From contig CBDDGS010000019.1 in assembly GCA_965227935.1 (NCBI GenBank), forward strand, positions 2,356,001-2,420,000: 64,000 nt of DNA, read 5' to 3'. Every line of letters starts with the position of its first letter. Within the stretch, counting starts at the first letter, position 1. The notes beneath the pieces are model-generated. The model was given only the letters and a program-made list of their open reading frames with translations, was not told where the DNA came from and ran no database searches. The DNA is from JAWPMT01 sp965227935 (GTDB lineage: Bacteria; Bacteroidota; Bacteroidia; Cytophagales; Cyclobacteriaceae). Below are positions 35,828 to 44,574 of the stretch, piece after piece. Position numbers and translations under genes: made by a program.

Positions 35828-36433
35828 TTAATCGCGAACGCTTCTGAGTCGGCTAAAAGTCTCCGGCGTCATGTTGAGATAGGATGCGAGGTACTTCTGG
35901 GGTATGGACAGCAGCGGCGGTGGACATCTTGCGACAAAGACATCATACCGCTCCCTGGCGCTCATCGTTAACAGCTCCACTTCTCTCGATAGTCGTCCCA
36001 GCAAAATGCTCTCGAAGAACTGTGCTTTCCAATGAGTCATTTTTGGAAACCGGATGAAGAGTTGATCAAAATGGGGTTTGCTGAGACCATACATCCTGGA
36101 AGGCCTCAACGCTTCTAAAAATAGCGAAGAAGGTTTCTCATCTATGAATGAATCGTAGACTCCGGAAGGGCTGCCCGCGAAGGAAAAGGCCAATACGACC
36201 TTGTCTCCGGAGGAATTGATCAGGTAAAGGCCTTGCACGCCTTCTTCAACTATGTAGAAGTATCGCTCCTGCCTGCCTGCCTCGGTAATCAGCTCGCGGG
36301 AGTTGAAGGTTTTCAGGACCAGTATGTCAGCGAGGTAATCCAGCATCTCACGATCTTCCTGTGGATCCAGCGCAAAAAACTTTGCAACCAAATCAAGATC
36401 ACATTCTCCGGCAATTCCTTCCTGTTGGCTCAT
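35828..36433 (-). CDS. Crp/Fnr-family transcriptional regulator
   Basis: A 201-residue regulator. The cyclic-nucleotide-binding fold occupies residues 20-140 (TFNSRELITEAGRQERYFYI, VEEGVQGLY, with weak conservation of the cAMP-phosphate loop, so another ligand or none is likely). The C-terminal winged helix has LSIPQKYLASYLNMTPETFS followed by RLRSVRD, the usual short ending of Bacteroidota Crp-like proteins. First gene of the cluster with the DinB-like gene. Confidence 0.9.
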   Translation of the reverse strand: MSQQEGIAGECDLDLVAKFFALDPQEDREMLDYLADILVLKTFNSRELITEAGRQERYFYIVEEGVQGLYLINSSGDKVVLAFSFAGSPSGVYDSFIDEKPSSLFLEALRPSRMYGLSKPHFDQLFIRFPKMTHWKAQFFESILLGRLSREVELLTMSARERYDVFVARCPPPLLSIPQKYLASYLNMTPETFSRLRSVRD

Positions 36434-36517
36434 CTACTCCGGAATTTAGTACAATGGCACGGCAAGAGCTTAGAAAAGTGTACCCTTGCAGGAACCTTTC
36501 ACCTGGCGTATGTCAAT

Positions 36518-36549
36518 TTTGAGTGATTACCATTGATTGACTAACTTTG
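36518..36549 (+). promoter_or_regulatory. Bacteroidota promoter: TTTG, 20-bp spacer, TAACTTTG
   Basis: TTTG at 36518-36521 and TAACTTTG at 36542-36549 match the -33 and -7 elements at the usual spacing. The lipoprotein ATG is 54 bases downstream. The best complete promoter in the window. Confidence 0.6.
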
Positions 36550-36602
36550 GCGCGGTCGCAAATCAAAGACCCTGCAGAAATTAAATTTTGAAACAGAAAC
36601 GA

Positions 36603-37418
36603 ATGAAAAAGCAATTATCCACTCTTTTGTTATGCTCTTTGGTATTTGTCTTCTTTCAATGTGGAAGCGGCTCTGAAAAGAGCAATGCTGAGAAGGAAGA
36701 AGCTAAGCAAGAGTTGTCAACTTTCGTAGAAAACGAGTTTGAGTATCCCATCCCGACCTCCTACGAGGTGACCAATATGCTTCAGAAGGCCAACGCCAAT
36801 TTCGTTTTCAATATCACCAACGATCCTGCGAACGTAGACAAGTACGTAGCAGAATGGCAAAAGGCGATGAACCTCGGCGTGTACGGGGCGGATCTCAGCT
36901 ACGCAAGCACGTACAACAAGCAAGAGGAGACGCTTCAGTTTCTGACTGCAGCCAGCCAGTTGGTAGAAGATCTCAATATCTCTACTGCCTTCAACGCTGA
37001 TATGGTCGAAAGAATGGAGCAGAACCTGGACAACAAAGACGAAATGATCCTCATCGTCACTGAGTCTATCTACAATACTTACAACCATCTGCAAACCAGT
37101 GGGGACGAATTGAATTCACTGCTCGTCATCGCTGGTAGTGTGATCGAAGGACTGTACATCACTGGACAACTCATCGTAGCGAGTGACTACAATGAAAATC
37201 TGATGGAGGTCATGGCTCAGCAGAAGGACGAGGTACAAAAGCTGGTCGAACTGATGGAGAATTTTTCCGCCGATGAAAACGTCAATCGCGTGCTTCCCAA
37301 GCTTCGCTATATCAGCTTGTTTTACGACCAATTGGGAGATGACGGTACCATAACTGAAGACCAGTTCAACGATGTCGTAGGCAGTATCAACGAAATGCGC
37401 TCTTCCATCGTGGGCTAA
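36603..37418 (+). CDS. hypothetical lipoprotein
   Basis: A 271-residue lipoprotein (MKKQLSTLLLCSLVFVFFQC, cysteine 20), then a charged linker (EKSNAEKEEAKQELS) and an all-helical domain of about 220 residues without known motifs (ADLSYASTYNKQEETLQFLT, VERMEQNLDNKDEMIL). This form resembles uncharacterised helical lipoproteins of Bacteroidota. ATG 36603 is preferred over the TTG five codons upstream. Its own promoter and terminator surround it; the ABCG-like gene follows. Confidence 0.75.
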   Translation: MKKQLSTLLLCSLVFVFFQCGSGSEKSNAEKEEAKQELSTFVENEFEYPIPTSYEVTNMLQKANANFVFNITNDPANVDKYVAEWQKAMNLGVYGADLSYASTYNKQEETLQFLTAASQLVEDLNISTAFNADMVERMEQNLDNKDEMILIVTESIYNTYNHLQTSGDELNSLLVIAGSVIEGLYITGQLIVASDYNENLMEVMAQQKDEVQKLVELMENFSADENVNRVLPKLRYISLFYDQLGDDGTITEDQFNDVVGSINEMRSSIVG

Positions 37419-37444
37419 GCTCCAGATTTCACAAAAAGACATTG

Positions 37445-37477
37445 AAAAAGCTGTCCGATGGACGGCTTTTTCTGTTT
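37445..37477 (+). terminator. intrinsic terminator after the lipoprotein gene
   Basis: AAAAAGC-t-GTCC (37445-37456) pairs with GGAC-g-GCTTTTT (37460-37471), followed by CTGTTTT. It lies 27 bases after the stop. Confidence 0.75.
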
Positions 37478-37558
37478 TCAGAGGAGGGGTCAACGCCATC
37501 TGCATTTTCCTTTGATTTGTTAGGGTAGTCAAGCCCGTAAATCTTATTTTAGCCTCCA

Positions 37559-40500
37559 ATGCAAGGAATGAGCGAAACTATCGTCAATGCCCTGGTACAC
37601 CTCTTCGCCATCATAGAGAGTGTCAAGGAGGATTTTCAACAAGACTCCGGGGATCTGATCGTTAAGCCGTACCTGGAAAAGACCCTCAACCAGGAGCTCA
37701 CCAACGAGTACCTGAAGCTCTTCTACGACTACCTCTCATTTTACCGGGAGGCGAACCAGGATCCAAGTGGCGACCACGAGTTGGGGATAGACTCTACCAG
37801 CATCATACAGATCGCCAAGATCTGTAATCAGCTCAATAAGGAACTGGTTCAAAGTGAGCGAATCACCGTATTTATCCAGCTTCTGGAGCTGATCAATGCG
37901 GACGAAAAGATCATCGACAAGGAGAGTGAGTTTGCCTCGCTTGTGGCGATGAACTTCAACCTGGACCAAAAAGAGGTCAAGAACATTAAGTCTTTCATCT
38001 TCAATCAGGACGCCACGGAGGTAGACCCCCGTCAGTTGCTGATCATCGACAACAAGATGACCGAGTGGCCGGAGGAGGTGGCGTGGATGATGCGAAAAAA
38101 ACGCAAGAAGGTAAAGGAGGATGTCGGAGCGCTTCACATGTTTGTAGAGAACCTCTATGGTAAGATCTATGTCCTGCAGATAGAAAGTGTCGAGCGCTTC
38201 GTATTCAAGTACGATGGCCCGTTGAACCTATACCTCGAAGGCAATAAGATCAGCTCAAAGAAGGCCTACTTCCTGAAGCCTGGCTCCATCATCAAAGGGC
38301 CCAACATAGAGTCGATCTACGAGACTGAGGTCACGAAGCAGTTCCTCAGAGACAAGACCAAGGTCAAGATCGTCCTGAGTGGCGAAGACCTGGACTTCCA
38401 CTTCAAAAACAGCTCGAACGGCATCCAGAAGTTCAACTTCTCAGAAGAGTCGGGGCATTTGGTCGGGATCATGGGGGGTAGTGGTACTGGTAAGTCCACG
38501 TTATTGAATCTACTGAACGGTAAGCTTGAGCCCAGCACCGGCCGAGTACATATCAATGGCCACTCCGTACAGCGCGCAGGCCGTGAAGGAGTGATTGGTT
38601 ATGTACCCCAGGATGACCTGCTTTTCGACGAGCTCACAGTCTTTCAAAACCTGTACTTCAATGCGAAGATCTCCTTTTCGGGATTTTCCGAGTCGCTGCT
38701 GAAGAGTACGGTAGACAAGGTCCTGACCGATCTGGATCTATATGAAATTCGTGACCTCAAGGTAGGTGACCCGCTCAATAAGTCGATCAGTGGCGGCCAA
38801 AGGAAGCGCCTAAACATCGCCCTAGAGCTGATGAGAGAACCAGCAGTCCTGTTTGTGGATGAGCCTACCTCCGGACTGAGCTCTAATGACTCCGAGAAGG
38901 TGATGTGGCTACTCCGGGACCTGGCCCGTAAGGGGAAATTGGTCGTGGCCATCATCCACCAGCCTTCGTCTGATATCTTCAAGCTATTCGACAAGCTGTG
39001 GATACTGGACAAAGGTGGATATCCTATCTACAATGGCAATCCCATCGATGCTGTCGTCTACTTCAAGACGATGAGCACGCAAGTCAATGCCGCTGAGAGC
39101 GAGTGCCAGCGATGTGGTAATGTGATCCCGGAGCAGATCCTGCAGATCATCGAGGCCAATGAGATCGATGACAATGGCAAGGCCACCAACCATCGGAAGG
39201 TGAGCCCGAAAAGCTGGTACATGAAGTACAAGGAGAACATAGAAGGCCGGCTGCAGCGGGTTCGCTACGATGAACGCCTCCCTCCTAACAACTTCAACAT
39301 CCCGAGCCTCTTCGGGCAGTTTCAGATCTTCAGCTATCGTAATTTCCTGGCGAAGATGGCCAACCGGCAGTACATCATGATCAATGTGCTGGAGGCGCCG
39401 CTCCTTGCCCTTGTGCTCGGCTACTTCTCCAAGTACGCCCGTGAGGGAGAGTACGTTTTTCAGGACAATAAGAATTTACCGGTCTATCTGTTTATGGCGG
39501 TAGTGGTCTCACTATTCATGGGAATGTCTGTGAGTGCGGAAGAGATCTTCAAGGACAAGAAAATTCTGGAACGGGAGTCATTCCTGAATTTGAGTCGTGT
39601 GAGCTATCTCAATTCCAAGATTGCCTGGCTGTTTGCGCTATCAGCCGTACAGGCCATTTCATTCGTGCTGGTGGGGAATTACATCCTTGAGATCAAGGGC
39701 ATGACCTTCTTCTACTGGTTGATTCTATTCTCGACCTCCTGCGCGGCCAACCTTATAGGTCTCAACATCTCGTCGGCGCTCAATTCGGTGATCACCATCT
39801 ATATCCTGATACCATTCATACTTGTACCACAACTACTCTTGGGTGGTGCCATGATCCGTTTCGACGACCTACATCCCACCTTTACCAACCAGCGCTACGT
39901 TCCTTTTGTGGGAGATGTCATGATCTCACGATGGTCGTACGAGGCGCTGGCGGTCGCACAGTTCAAGGACAACCGGTATGAGAAGCACTTCTTCGAAACC
40001 GAGCGTGAGATGAGCAAGCACGCCTATCAGAACAACTATCTCATTCCAAGGCTGGAGTCAATTGTGAATGGGTTGAACAGACTGAAGTCTTACGAGGGAT
40101 ATGAAGATCAGTTTGTGCTGCTAAAGAAGGAACTGGAACGACTCGGACGGCGTAGCGCGCCTTTCAACCTCATCAACGCCGTGGATACCATCTCGTTCAA
40201 TGACGCCATCGCTCAGCGCACGCTGAACTACCTGGAGCAACGTCGAGCGGAGTTTCAGGAGCAATATAAAACAGCGGTCGCGGGCAAGGACTCCATCTAT
40301 GAAGGCCTCGTGGCCTCACTGGGGAATGAAGAATTTCTACAGTTGAAGTCGGATCACTTCAATAAGTCCCTGGAGGACATCGTCACCAACCGGAGCGAGA
40401 TCAACAAAGTGTATCGGACACGGACGTCCCTAATTCAAAAGAAGGACCCCATCTACCGGGATCCTGATTCGTGGTTCTACCGGGCGCACTTCTACGCACC

Positions 40501-40672
40501 TGAAAAACGTATTCTGGATTGGCGTTTCGATACAGTGTGGTTCAATGTGGTCGTGATCTGGGTATTTGTAATCGTGCTCTATATTATGCTCGTCAAGGAC
40601 ACGTTGAAGAAGATCCTTCGTCTATTCAGTGGCAATGCTAAAAAGCGAAAGGCCAACCTACTGCGGGTGTAA
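37559..40672 (+). CDS. ABCG-type ABC transporter with N-terminal TerB-like extension
   Basis: A 1037-residue fused ATPase-permease. Residues 1-270 are an N-terminal extension; DEKIIDKESEFASLVAMNF and following residues resemble a TerB-like helical domain. The ATPase (about 280-510) has Walker A GGSGTGKST, Q-loop VPQDDLLF, signature SISGGQRKR, Walker B VLFVDEP and the H-loop AIIHQPSSD. The membrane half follows from about 590, with five or six helices (VYLFMAVVVSLFMGMS, ITIYILIPFILVPQLLLGG, VVVIWVFVIVLYIMLV). ABCG/White-type half-transporters of this size occur across Bacteroidota; substrates unknown. A long non-membrane insertion (820-970) precedes the final helix. Confidence 0.9.
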   Translation: MQGMSETIVNALVHLFAIIESVKEDFQQDSGDLIVKPYLEKTLNQELTNEYLKLFYDYLSFYREANQDPSGDHELGIDSTSIIQIAKICNQLNKELVQSERITVFIQLLELINADEKIIDKESEFASLVAMNFNLDQKEVKNIKSFIFNQDATEVDPRQLLIIDNKMTEWPEEVAWMMRKKRKKVKEDVGALHMFVENLYGKIYVLQIESVERFVFKYDGPLNLYLEGNKISSKKAYFLKPGSIIKGPNIESIYETEVTKQFLRDKTKVKIVLSGEDLDFHFKNSSNGIQKFNFSEESGHLVGIMGGSGTGKSTLLNLLNGKLEPSTGRVHINGHSVQRAGREGVIGYVPQDDLLFDELTVFQNLYFNAKISFSGFSESLLKSTVDKVLTDLDLYEIRDLKVGDPLNKSISGGQRKRLNIALELMREPAVLFVDEPTSGLSSNDSEKVMWLLRDLARKGKLVVAIIHQPSSDIFKLFDKLWILDKGGYPIYNGNPIDAVVYFKTMSTQVNAAESECQRCGNVIPEQILQIIEANEIDDNGKATNHRKVSPKSWYMKYKENIEGRLQRVRYDERLPPNNFNIPSLFGQFQIFSYRNFLAKMANRQYIMINVLEAPLLALVLGYFSKYAREGEYVFQDNKNLPVYLFMAVVVSLFMGMSVSAEEIFKDKKILERESFLNLSRVSYLNSKIAWLFALSAVQAISFVLVGNYILEIKGMTFFYWLILFSTSCAANLIGLNISSALNSVITIYILIPFILVPQLLLGGAMIRFDDLHPTFTNQRYVPFVGDVMISRWSYEALAVAQFKDNRYEKHFFETEREMSKHAYQNNYLIPRLESIVNGLNRLKSYEGYEDQFVLLKKELERLGRRSAPFNLINAVDTISFNDAIAQRTLNYLEQRRAEFQEQYKTAVAGKDSIYEGLVASLGNEEFLQLKSDHFNKSLEDIVTNRSEINKVYRTRTSLIQKKDPIYRDPDSWFYRAHFYAPEKRILDWRFDTVWFNVVVIWVFVIVLYIMLVKDTLKKILRLFSGNAKKRKANLLRV

Positions 40673-40677
40673 ATTCT

Positions 40678-41406
40678 TTATTTGGTCCTGTCCAGATTGT
40701 GTCTCAGCCCAATGAGCCAGGTGTGCCTGTTTTCGAGCACGCCCCCGAAAGTCTGCACAAACCAATGCATGTATCCGGAAGAGATCTGAAATTGGCCCAG
40801 GGAATAGTGGAACTGAAGTATGGCCCGATGCTGGTCAAAGTCATTGACAATGACGCTCGTGCCCGCGTGGATCATCACTTCGGAACTCGCCTCCAAACGC
40901 AAAAGTTCGGTAAGAGTAAACATGAACAAGGCCCGGTTTCTGAAGCGCCATACATACTCGTAACCGGGGAGTTTCTCACCATTGGCCGCAAACCGCAAAA
41001 ACCTCTCCTCTACCATCATGCGCCAATTGAACCTCAGGCGACCTGCAGGGTAATTCAGCTGAAGAAATTGATAAGGCCGAAGTTCCGAGAGAAACAGTTC
41101 GTTATCATCAAACCGCCCATTGATGTTGAGGTTGGTGAAGCCTCCGCCTACAGAGAATCCATGTGAGAGCTTGTACCCAACACCTCCTGAGAGGAAAACA
41201 TGAAACCCATCTTCGCGCTCCAAAAAACTCCGGTACTGTGCAGAAAAGGTGGTATTCCACCGGTTATTCCATTGCACGTTTTGAACGGCATAACCCCAGA
41301 TGATCCCTTCGCTCGTCGAGGTCTTTTCCTGAGCATGGGAGATATGCACACAAAAAATTAGGACGAAAAATACGCCCGCCAGACGGCTACAATTCGGTAT
41401 GTTCAT
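40678..41406 (-). CDS. DUF2490 family outer-membrane beta-barrel protein
   Basis: A 242-residue protein with a signal peptide (GVFFVLIFCVHISHAQ). The mature part alternates hydrophobic and polar residues in strands (WNTTFSAQYRSFLERED, FHVFLSGGVGYKLSH, FNWRMMVEERFLRF) and ends in aromatic strand HTWLIGLRHNL, fitting the DUF2490 beta-barrel family. Convergent with the ABCG gene, only 5 bases apart, and preceded by a -7 box. Function unknown. Confidence 0.87.
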   Translation of the reverse strand: MNIPNCSRLAGVFFVLIFCVHISHAQEKTSTSEGIIWGYAVQNVQWNNRWNTTFSAQYRSFLEREDGFHVFLSGGVGYKLSHGFSVGGGFTNLNINGRFDDNELFLSELRPYQFLQLNYPAGRLRFNWRMMVEERFLRFAANGEKLPGYEYVWRFRNRALFMFTLTELLRLEASSEVMIHAGTSVIVNDFDQHRAILQFHYSLGQFQISSGYMHWFVQTFGGVLENRHTWLIGLRHNLDRTK

Positions 41407-41439
41407 TGATTGGGCTGTGGCCTAAAATAGCTCTGATGG

Positions 41440-41447
41440 CAAAGCTA
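41440..41447 (-). promoter_or_regulatory. -7 box TAGCTTTG of the DUF2490 gene
   Basis: On the minus strand 41447-41440 reads TAGCTTTG, 33 bases ahead of the ATG at 41406; it lies inside the end of the RsmF-like gene. Confidence 0.45.
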
Positions 41448-42812
41448 CAATATCCCCGGTTCCTCCAGGGTCTCTCGCCGAGCAAGGATACGATATTCGG
41501 ACGGGTGGAGGTTGTTTGCACGATTGCCCAAATGGTTGATCCAACCCAGGGGTACATTCCTGTACGTCACCAGGCCAAACCCCTTCTTCTCCGATGGTGG
41601 AAGGATCGGGTCCTTCCGGAGAAAGGAAATGGCCGCATCATAATCCAGCTCGTATGTCGGCCACTTGCTATGATCGACAAACGTAGCCAGGGCCAGTTCG
41701 TACGATGGAATCAGTCGATCTTTCTTCAGAGTCCCAACGAGGGTCCCTTTCTTCACCATTCGCAAATTTTGGCTGAGTAACGTCATCAACTCCTGATCCG
41801 AGTATGTCAGCACCCGATCCTCTTCCTTGTATAGAGGGATGTCTTCATCACCCAGTTGCGGTAGATGGAAGACAGGTAGAGTTGGCTGTTTACCCTTACC
41901 GCGCTTCTTGCGATTTGAGCTCGCCGCCGAGGTGGGTTCATTTTTGCGAATGACGAAGAAGCTAAACCCCTCTCCCCTTGAACGGTTGGGAAGGACTTTG
42001 AACTGTGTGAAGCCTCCAACCTCGCAAGTCCAAAACGACCAATCGGTATCAGGGACGAAAGGCGCGGGGGAGATATCATAATCGCTTATGAGTCGTCGCA
42101 GTACATCTTCATTTTCACTTTCATTGAAGGTGCAGGTAGAGTAAACAAGTACCCCTCCCTCCTTCAGCGTATCCCATACGTCCTCCAGTATACGATGCTG
42201 GCGCTGCTGACAAAACTCCACGGACTTCAACGACCAGTGATCTACGGAATCATGATCCTTCCGAAACATGCCCTCCCCCGAGCAAGGTGCGTCCACGACG
42301 ACGATATCAAACAGTCCTGGCAGCTTCTTGAAGTCGGCGGGATCATTGCTGCATACATGGTGGTTGGCAGTACCAGACTTGACCACGTTTTCTTTCAGGA
42401 CATGCACTCTTGAGGCAATGACTTCGTTGCTGACAAGGGTGTCGCCATCACGCAGCTGATTAGCAATGTCCGTCGATTTGCCACCTGGAGCTCCGCAAAG
42501 ATCGAGGACCTTGACAGGATGCTCCATTGCTGCCAACAACTGACGAATGACTGTGCCTATGACCATGGAGGAAGGCTCTTGCACGTAGTAGGCACCAGCG
42601 TGAAACAAGGGATCGCTTGTAAAGGACGGACGACGATCAAGGTAGTACCCATGCCGGCTCCATGGGATCGGCTCAAGGTCCGCCCTTGACCACTTTCGGG
42701 AATTGAGCCTGATACTCACGGTGGGTTCTTGTAAGAGGCTGGCTTCCAACCCCTCTTTATCCTCCTGGGAGAGAAATGACAACTGGGACCGAAAATCTTC
42801 AGGTAGGACCAT
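41445..42812 (-). CDS. RsmF/RsmB-type rRNA cytosine-C5 methyltransferase
   Basis: A 455-residue NOL1/NOP2/Sun methyltransferase. The SAM site is VLDLCGAPGGKSTDIA; the two catalytic cysteines lie in VVVDAPCSGEGMFRK and YSTCTFNESEN. The opening (HGYYLDRRPSFTSDPLFHAG, then YYVQEPSSM) and a C-terminal domain of about 170 residues after the core indicate the RsmF branch (m5C1407-like of 16S rRNA in E. coli), not the NusB-fused RsmB. ATG 42812 is preferred over GTG two codons upstream. Standing alone. Confidence 0.93.
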   Translation of the reverse strand: MVLPEDFRSQLSFLSQEDKEGLEASLLQEPTVSIRLNSRKWSRADLEPIPWSRHGYYLDRRPSFTSDPLFHAGAYYVQEPSSMVIGTVIRQLLAAMEHPVKVLDLCGAPGGKSTDIANQLRDGDTLVSNEVIASRVHVLKENVVKSGTANHHVCSNDPADFKKLPGLFDIVVVDAPCSGEGMFRKDHDSVDHWSLKSVEFCQQRQHRILEDVWDTLKEGGVLVYSTCTFNESENEDVLRRLISDYDISPAPFVPDTDWSFWTCEVGGFTQFKVLPNRSRGEGFSFFVIRKNEPTSAASSNRKKRGKGKQPTLPVFHLPQLGDEDIPLYKEEDRVLTYSDQELMTLLSQNLRMVKKGTLVGTLKKDRLIPSYELALATFVDHSKWPTYELDYDAAISFLRKDPILPPSEKKGFGLVTYRNVPLGWINHLGNRANNLHPSEYRILARRETLEEPGIL

Positions 42813-42894
42813 AGGCACAAAGGAAGTGGTCAGTTACAGAGTGCTCCTTGCTAGAGTTTTGAAAATCGATGATATTGTGGCAAACTAAACCAAT

Positions 42895-43287
42895 ATGACT
42901 GACTCCTTAGCAAGATTAATATTACGTGTGGGTTGCGGTGGCATGCTGCTCACCCATGGGTGGCCCAAGCTCTCGCGGGTTATTGAAACAGGAAAATTTG
43001 AATTCGGCGACCCAATCGGTCTCGGGCCGGCAGTTTCTCTCATACTGACGATTTTTGCAGAAGTGCTCTGTGCCATTCTAGTCGTCATCGGATTTAAGAC
43101 GAAGCTTGCCTCTATCCCTCCTGCCATCGTGATGCTGGTAGCTGCTTTTGTTGCTCATGGCAGTGATCCTTTTGCCCGCAAGGAGAAAGCGCTTTTGTTC
43201 CTTGTAGGCTTTATAGCCATCGCATTGCTCGGCCCTGGTGAGTACTCACTTGACAGTAAGATGGGTGGTAAACGAAATGCCTTCTAA
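42895..43287 (+). CDS. DoxX family membrane protein
   Basis: A 130-residue four-helix membrane protein of the DoxX family: LILRVGCGGMLLTHGWPKLS begins it, AVSLILTIFAEVLCAILVVIG and IPPAIVMLVAAFVAHG follow, and FLVGFIAIALLGPGEYSLD ends it. The conserved G-P-G-x-Y-S-x-D ending is present. DoxX proteins are linked to quinone or thiosulfate redox chemistry in some organisms; unknown here. Stop overlaps the convergent pseudouridine synthase by 4 bp. Confidence 0.92.
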   Translation: MTDSLARLILRVGCGGMLLTHGWPKLSRVIETGKFEFGDPIGLGPAVSLILTIFAEVLCAILVVIGFKTKLASIPPAIVMLVAAFVAHGSDPFARKEKALLFLVGFIAIALLGPGEYSLDSKMGGKRNAF

Positions 43288-43877
43288 CGCAATTTGAGTT
43301 TTTTGTAGATCACATTCTGCGAGATCATCGTCAGGTCCCCCGGCGACATGTGGCCTAGTTGCAGATCTTCAATCGCGACCCGTAACAACCGTAGCGTTGG
43401 ATGACCGACCTTGGCAGTCATGCGTCGCACCTGTCGGTTCTTGCCTTCACGTAGACTCAGTTCGAGCCAGGTGCGTATGGGGTGCTTGCCAATGTTGACC
43501 GGAGGTTCCCGTTCCGGCAAGTTTCCAGGTTCTATTCGCTGAGCCTCAGAAGGAAGCGTACGGTGCTGTCTGCCGTTGATATTGATGTCCACCCCCTCTC
43601 TCAAAGCCTTGAGGGCCAATTCATCAGGTTCGCCCTCTACCTCTACCCAATAAGTACGGGCATGTTCAAATGAAGGATTTAATAATCTGTTATTCAGACT
43701 TTTATCATTGGTTAACAGAAGCAATCCCTCACTATCTAAGTCCAATCTCCCCACCGGATAGACATCTTTAGGTAAATCCAATAGCGAACCCAACCCTGAA
43801 TTTCCCTGCTCATCGCTAAATTGGCTCAGCACCTTGAAAGGTTTATAGAAGACGAAGTACTTGAGTTTACGTGCCAA
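43284..43877 (-). CDS. RsuA/RluE-type pseudouridine synthase
   Basis: A 197-residue synthase of the RsuA family. The first motif is YFVFYKPFKVLSQF, the catalytic aspartate is in VYPVGRLDLDSEGLLLLTND, and LELSLREGKNRQVRRM closes the core. It lacks the N-terminal S4 domain, as in RluE (23S U2457) proteins. The start is uncertain: TTG 43877 gives LARKLKYFVF as the natural N-terminus, and the frame upstream is antisense to the glycosylase gene and not family-like. No ATG occurs nearby. The start overlaps the divergent gene's start. Confidence 0.9.
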   Translation of the reverse strand: MARKLKYFVFYKPFKVLSQFSDEQGNSGLGSLLDLPKDVYPVGRLDLDSEGLLLLTNDKSLNNRLLNPSFEHARTYWVEVEGEPDELALKALREGVDININGRQHRTLPSEAQRIEPGNLPEREPPVNIGKHPIRTWLELSLREGKNRQVRRMTAKVGHPTLRLLRVAIEDLQLGHMSPGDLTMISQNVIYKKLKLR

Positions 43878-44557
43878 TGATGAAATTTTCAGATGCTGTT
43901 TTGCAATACTACAAGCAATTGCAACCTCCCCAAAATCTCCCGGATGAAGTCGAAGTCCTGAATCCTTTTGAAAGGAAAGAGACCTTCGATTTAGCAGCGA
44001 AGTTCTACCATAAATACTACAGCGATGAAGCACCGCGTTTTCTTTGTCTCGGCATCAACCCTGGTCGTTTTGGGGCTGGCTTGACAGGGGTCCCATTTAC
44101 GGACCCGGTTCGACTTCAGGAGGTCTGTGGCATTGACAATTCTCTCGACCCAAAGCCGGAATTATCCTCCAGGTTCATCTACGACATGATCGGGGCATTT
44201 GGACCTGTCGGAGACTTCTACAGCCGGTTTTACATATCGGCCGTGTCTCCCCTCGGCTATACCAAGGATGGTATCAACCTCAACTATTACGACATCAAAG
44301 GATACAAGACCCTGTTTGAGCAGTACGCAGTCGAGCAAATCAAGATACAATTCGACTTTGGTCTGGACACCCGCGTAGCTTTTAGTATTGGCAAAGGGAA
44401 AAACGCAGAATTCCTGAATTACCTAAATGCCAAATACGAGCTCTTTGATGAGATCGTCGCCCTCTCCCACCCACGCTGGGTCATGCAATATCGACTGAAA
44501 AGAAAAGACGAATTCATAGAAGAATACCTCCAGGCCTTCCAGAGGTACCTCTCGTAA
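43877..44557 (+). CDS. SMUG2-like uracil-DNA glycosylase family protein (DUF4918)
   Basis: A 226-residue member of the uracil-DNA glycosylase superfamily. Motif 1 is CLGINPGRFGAGLTGVPFTD (water-activating and base-binding loop), and motif 2 is ALSHPRWVMQYRLKRKDEFI, with the HPR turn of this branch (SMUG2, DUF4918). It likely removes uracil or oxidised pyrimidines from DNA. Start ATG 43877 or 43880; GTG 43871 is possible but extends the protein without support. It begins on the same bases as the divergent pseudouridine synthase gene. Confidence 0.87.
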   Translation: MMKFSDAVLQYYKQLQPPQNLPDEVEVLNPFERKETFDLAAKFYHKYYSDEAPRFLCLGINPGRFGAGLTGVPFTDPVRLQEVCGIDNSLDPKPELSSRFIYDMIGAFGPVGDFYSRFYISAVSPLGYTKDGINLNYYDIKGYKTLFEQYAVEQIKIQFDFGLDTRVAFSIGKGKNAEFLNYLNAKYELFDEIVALSHPRWVMQYRLKRKDEFIEEYLQAFQRYLS

Positions 44558-44574
44558 ATCGATCCCGTCAAGTA

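Noticed and set aside
43878..44033. A longer N-terminus for the pseudouridine synthase
   Set aside because: The added residues are antisense to the glycosylase and do not resemble an S4 domain.
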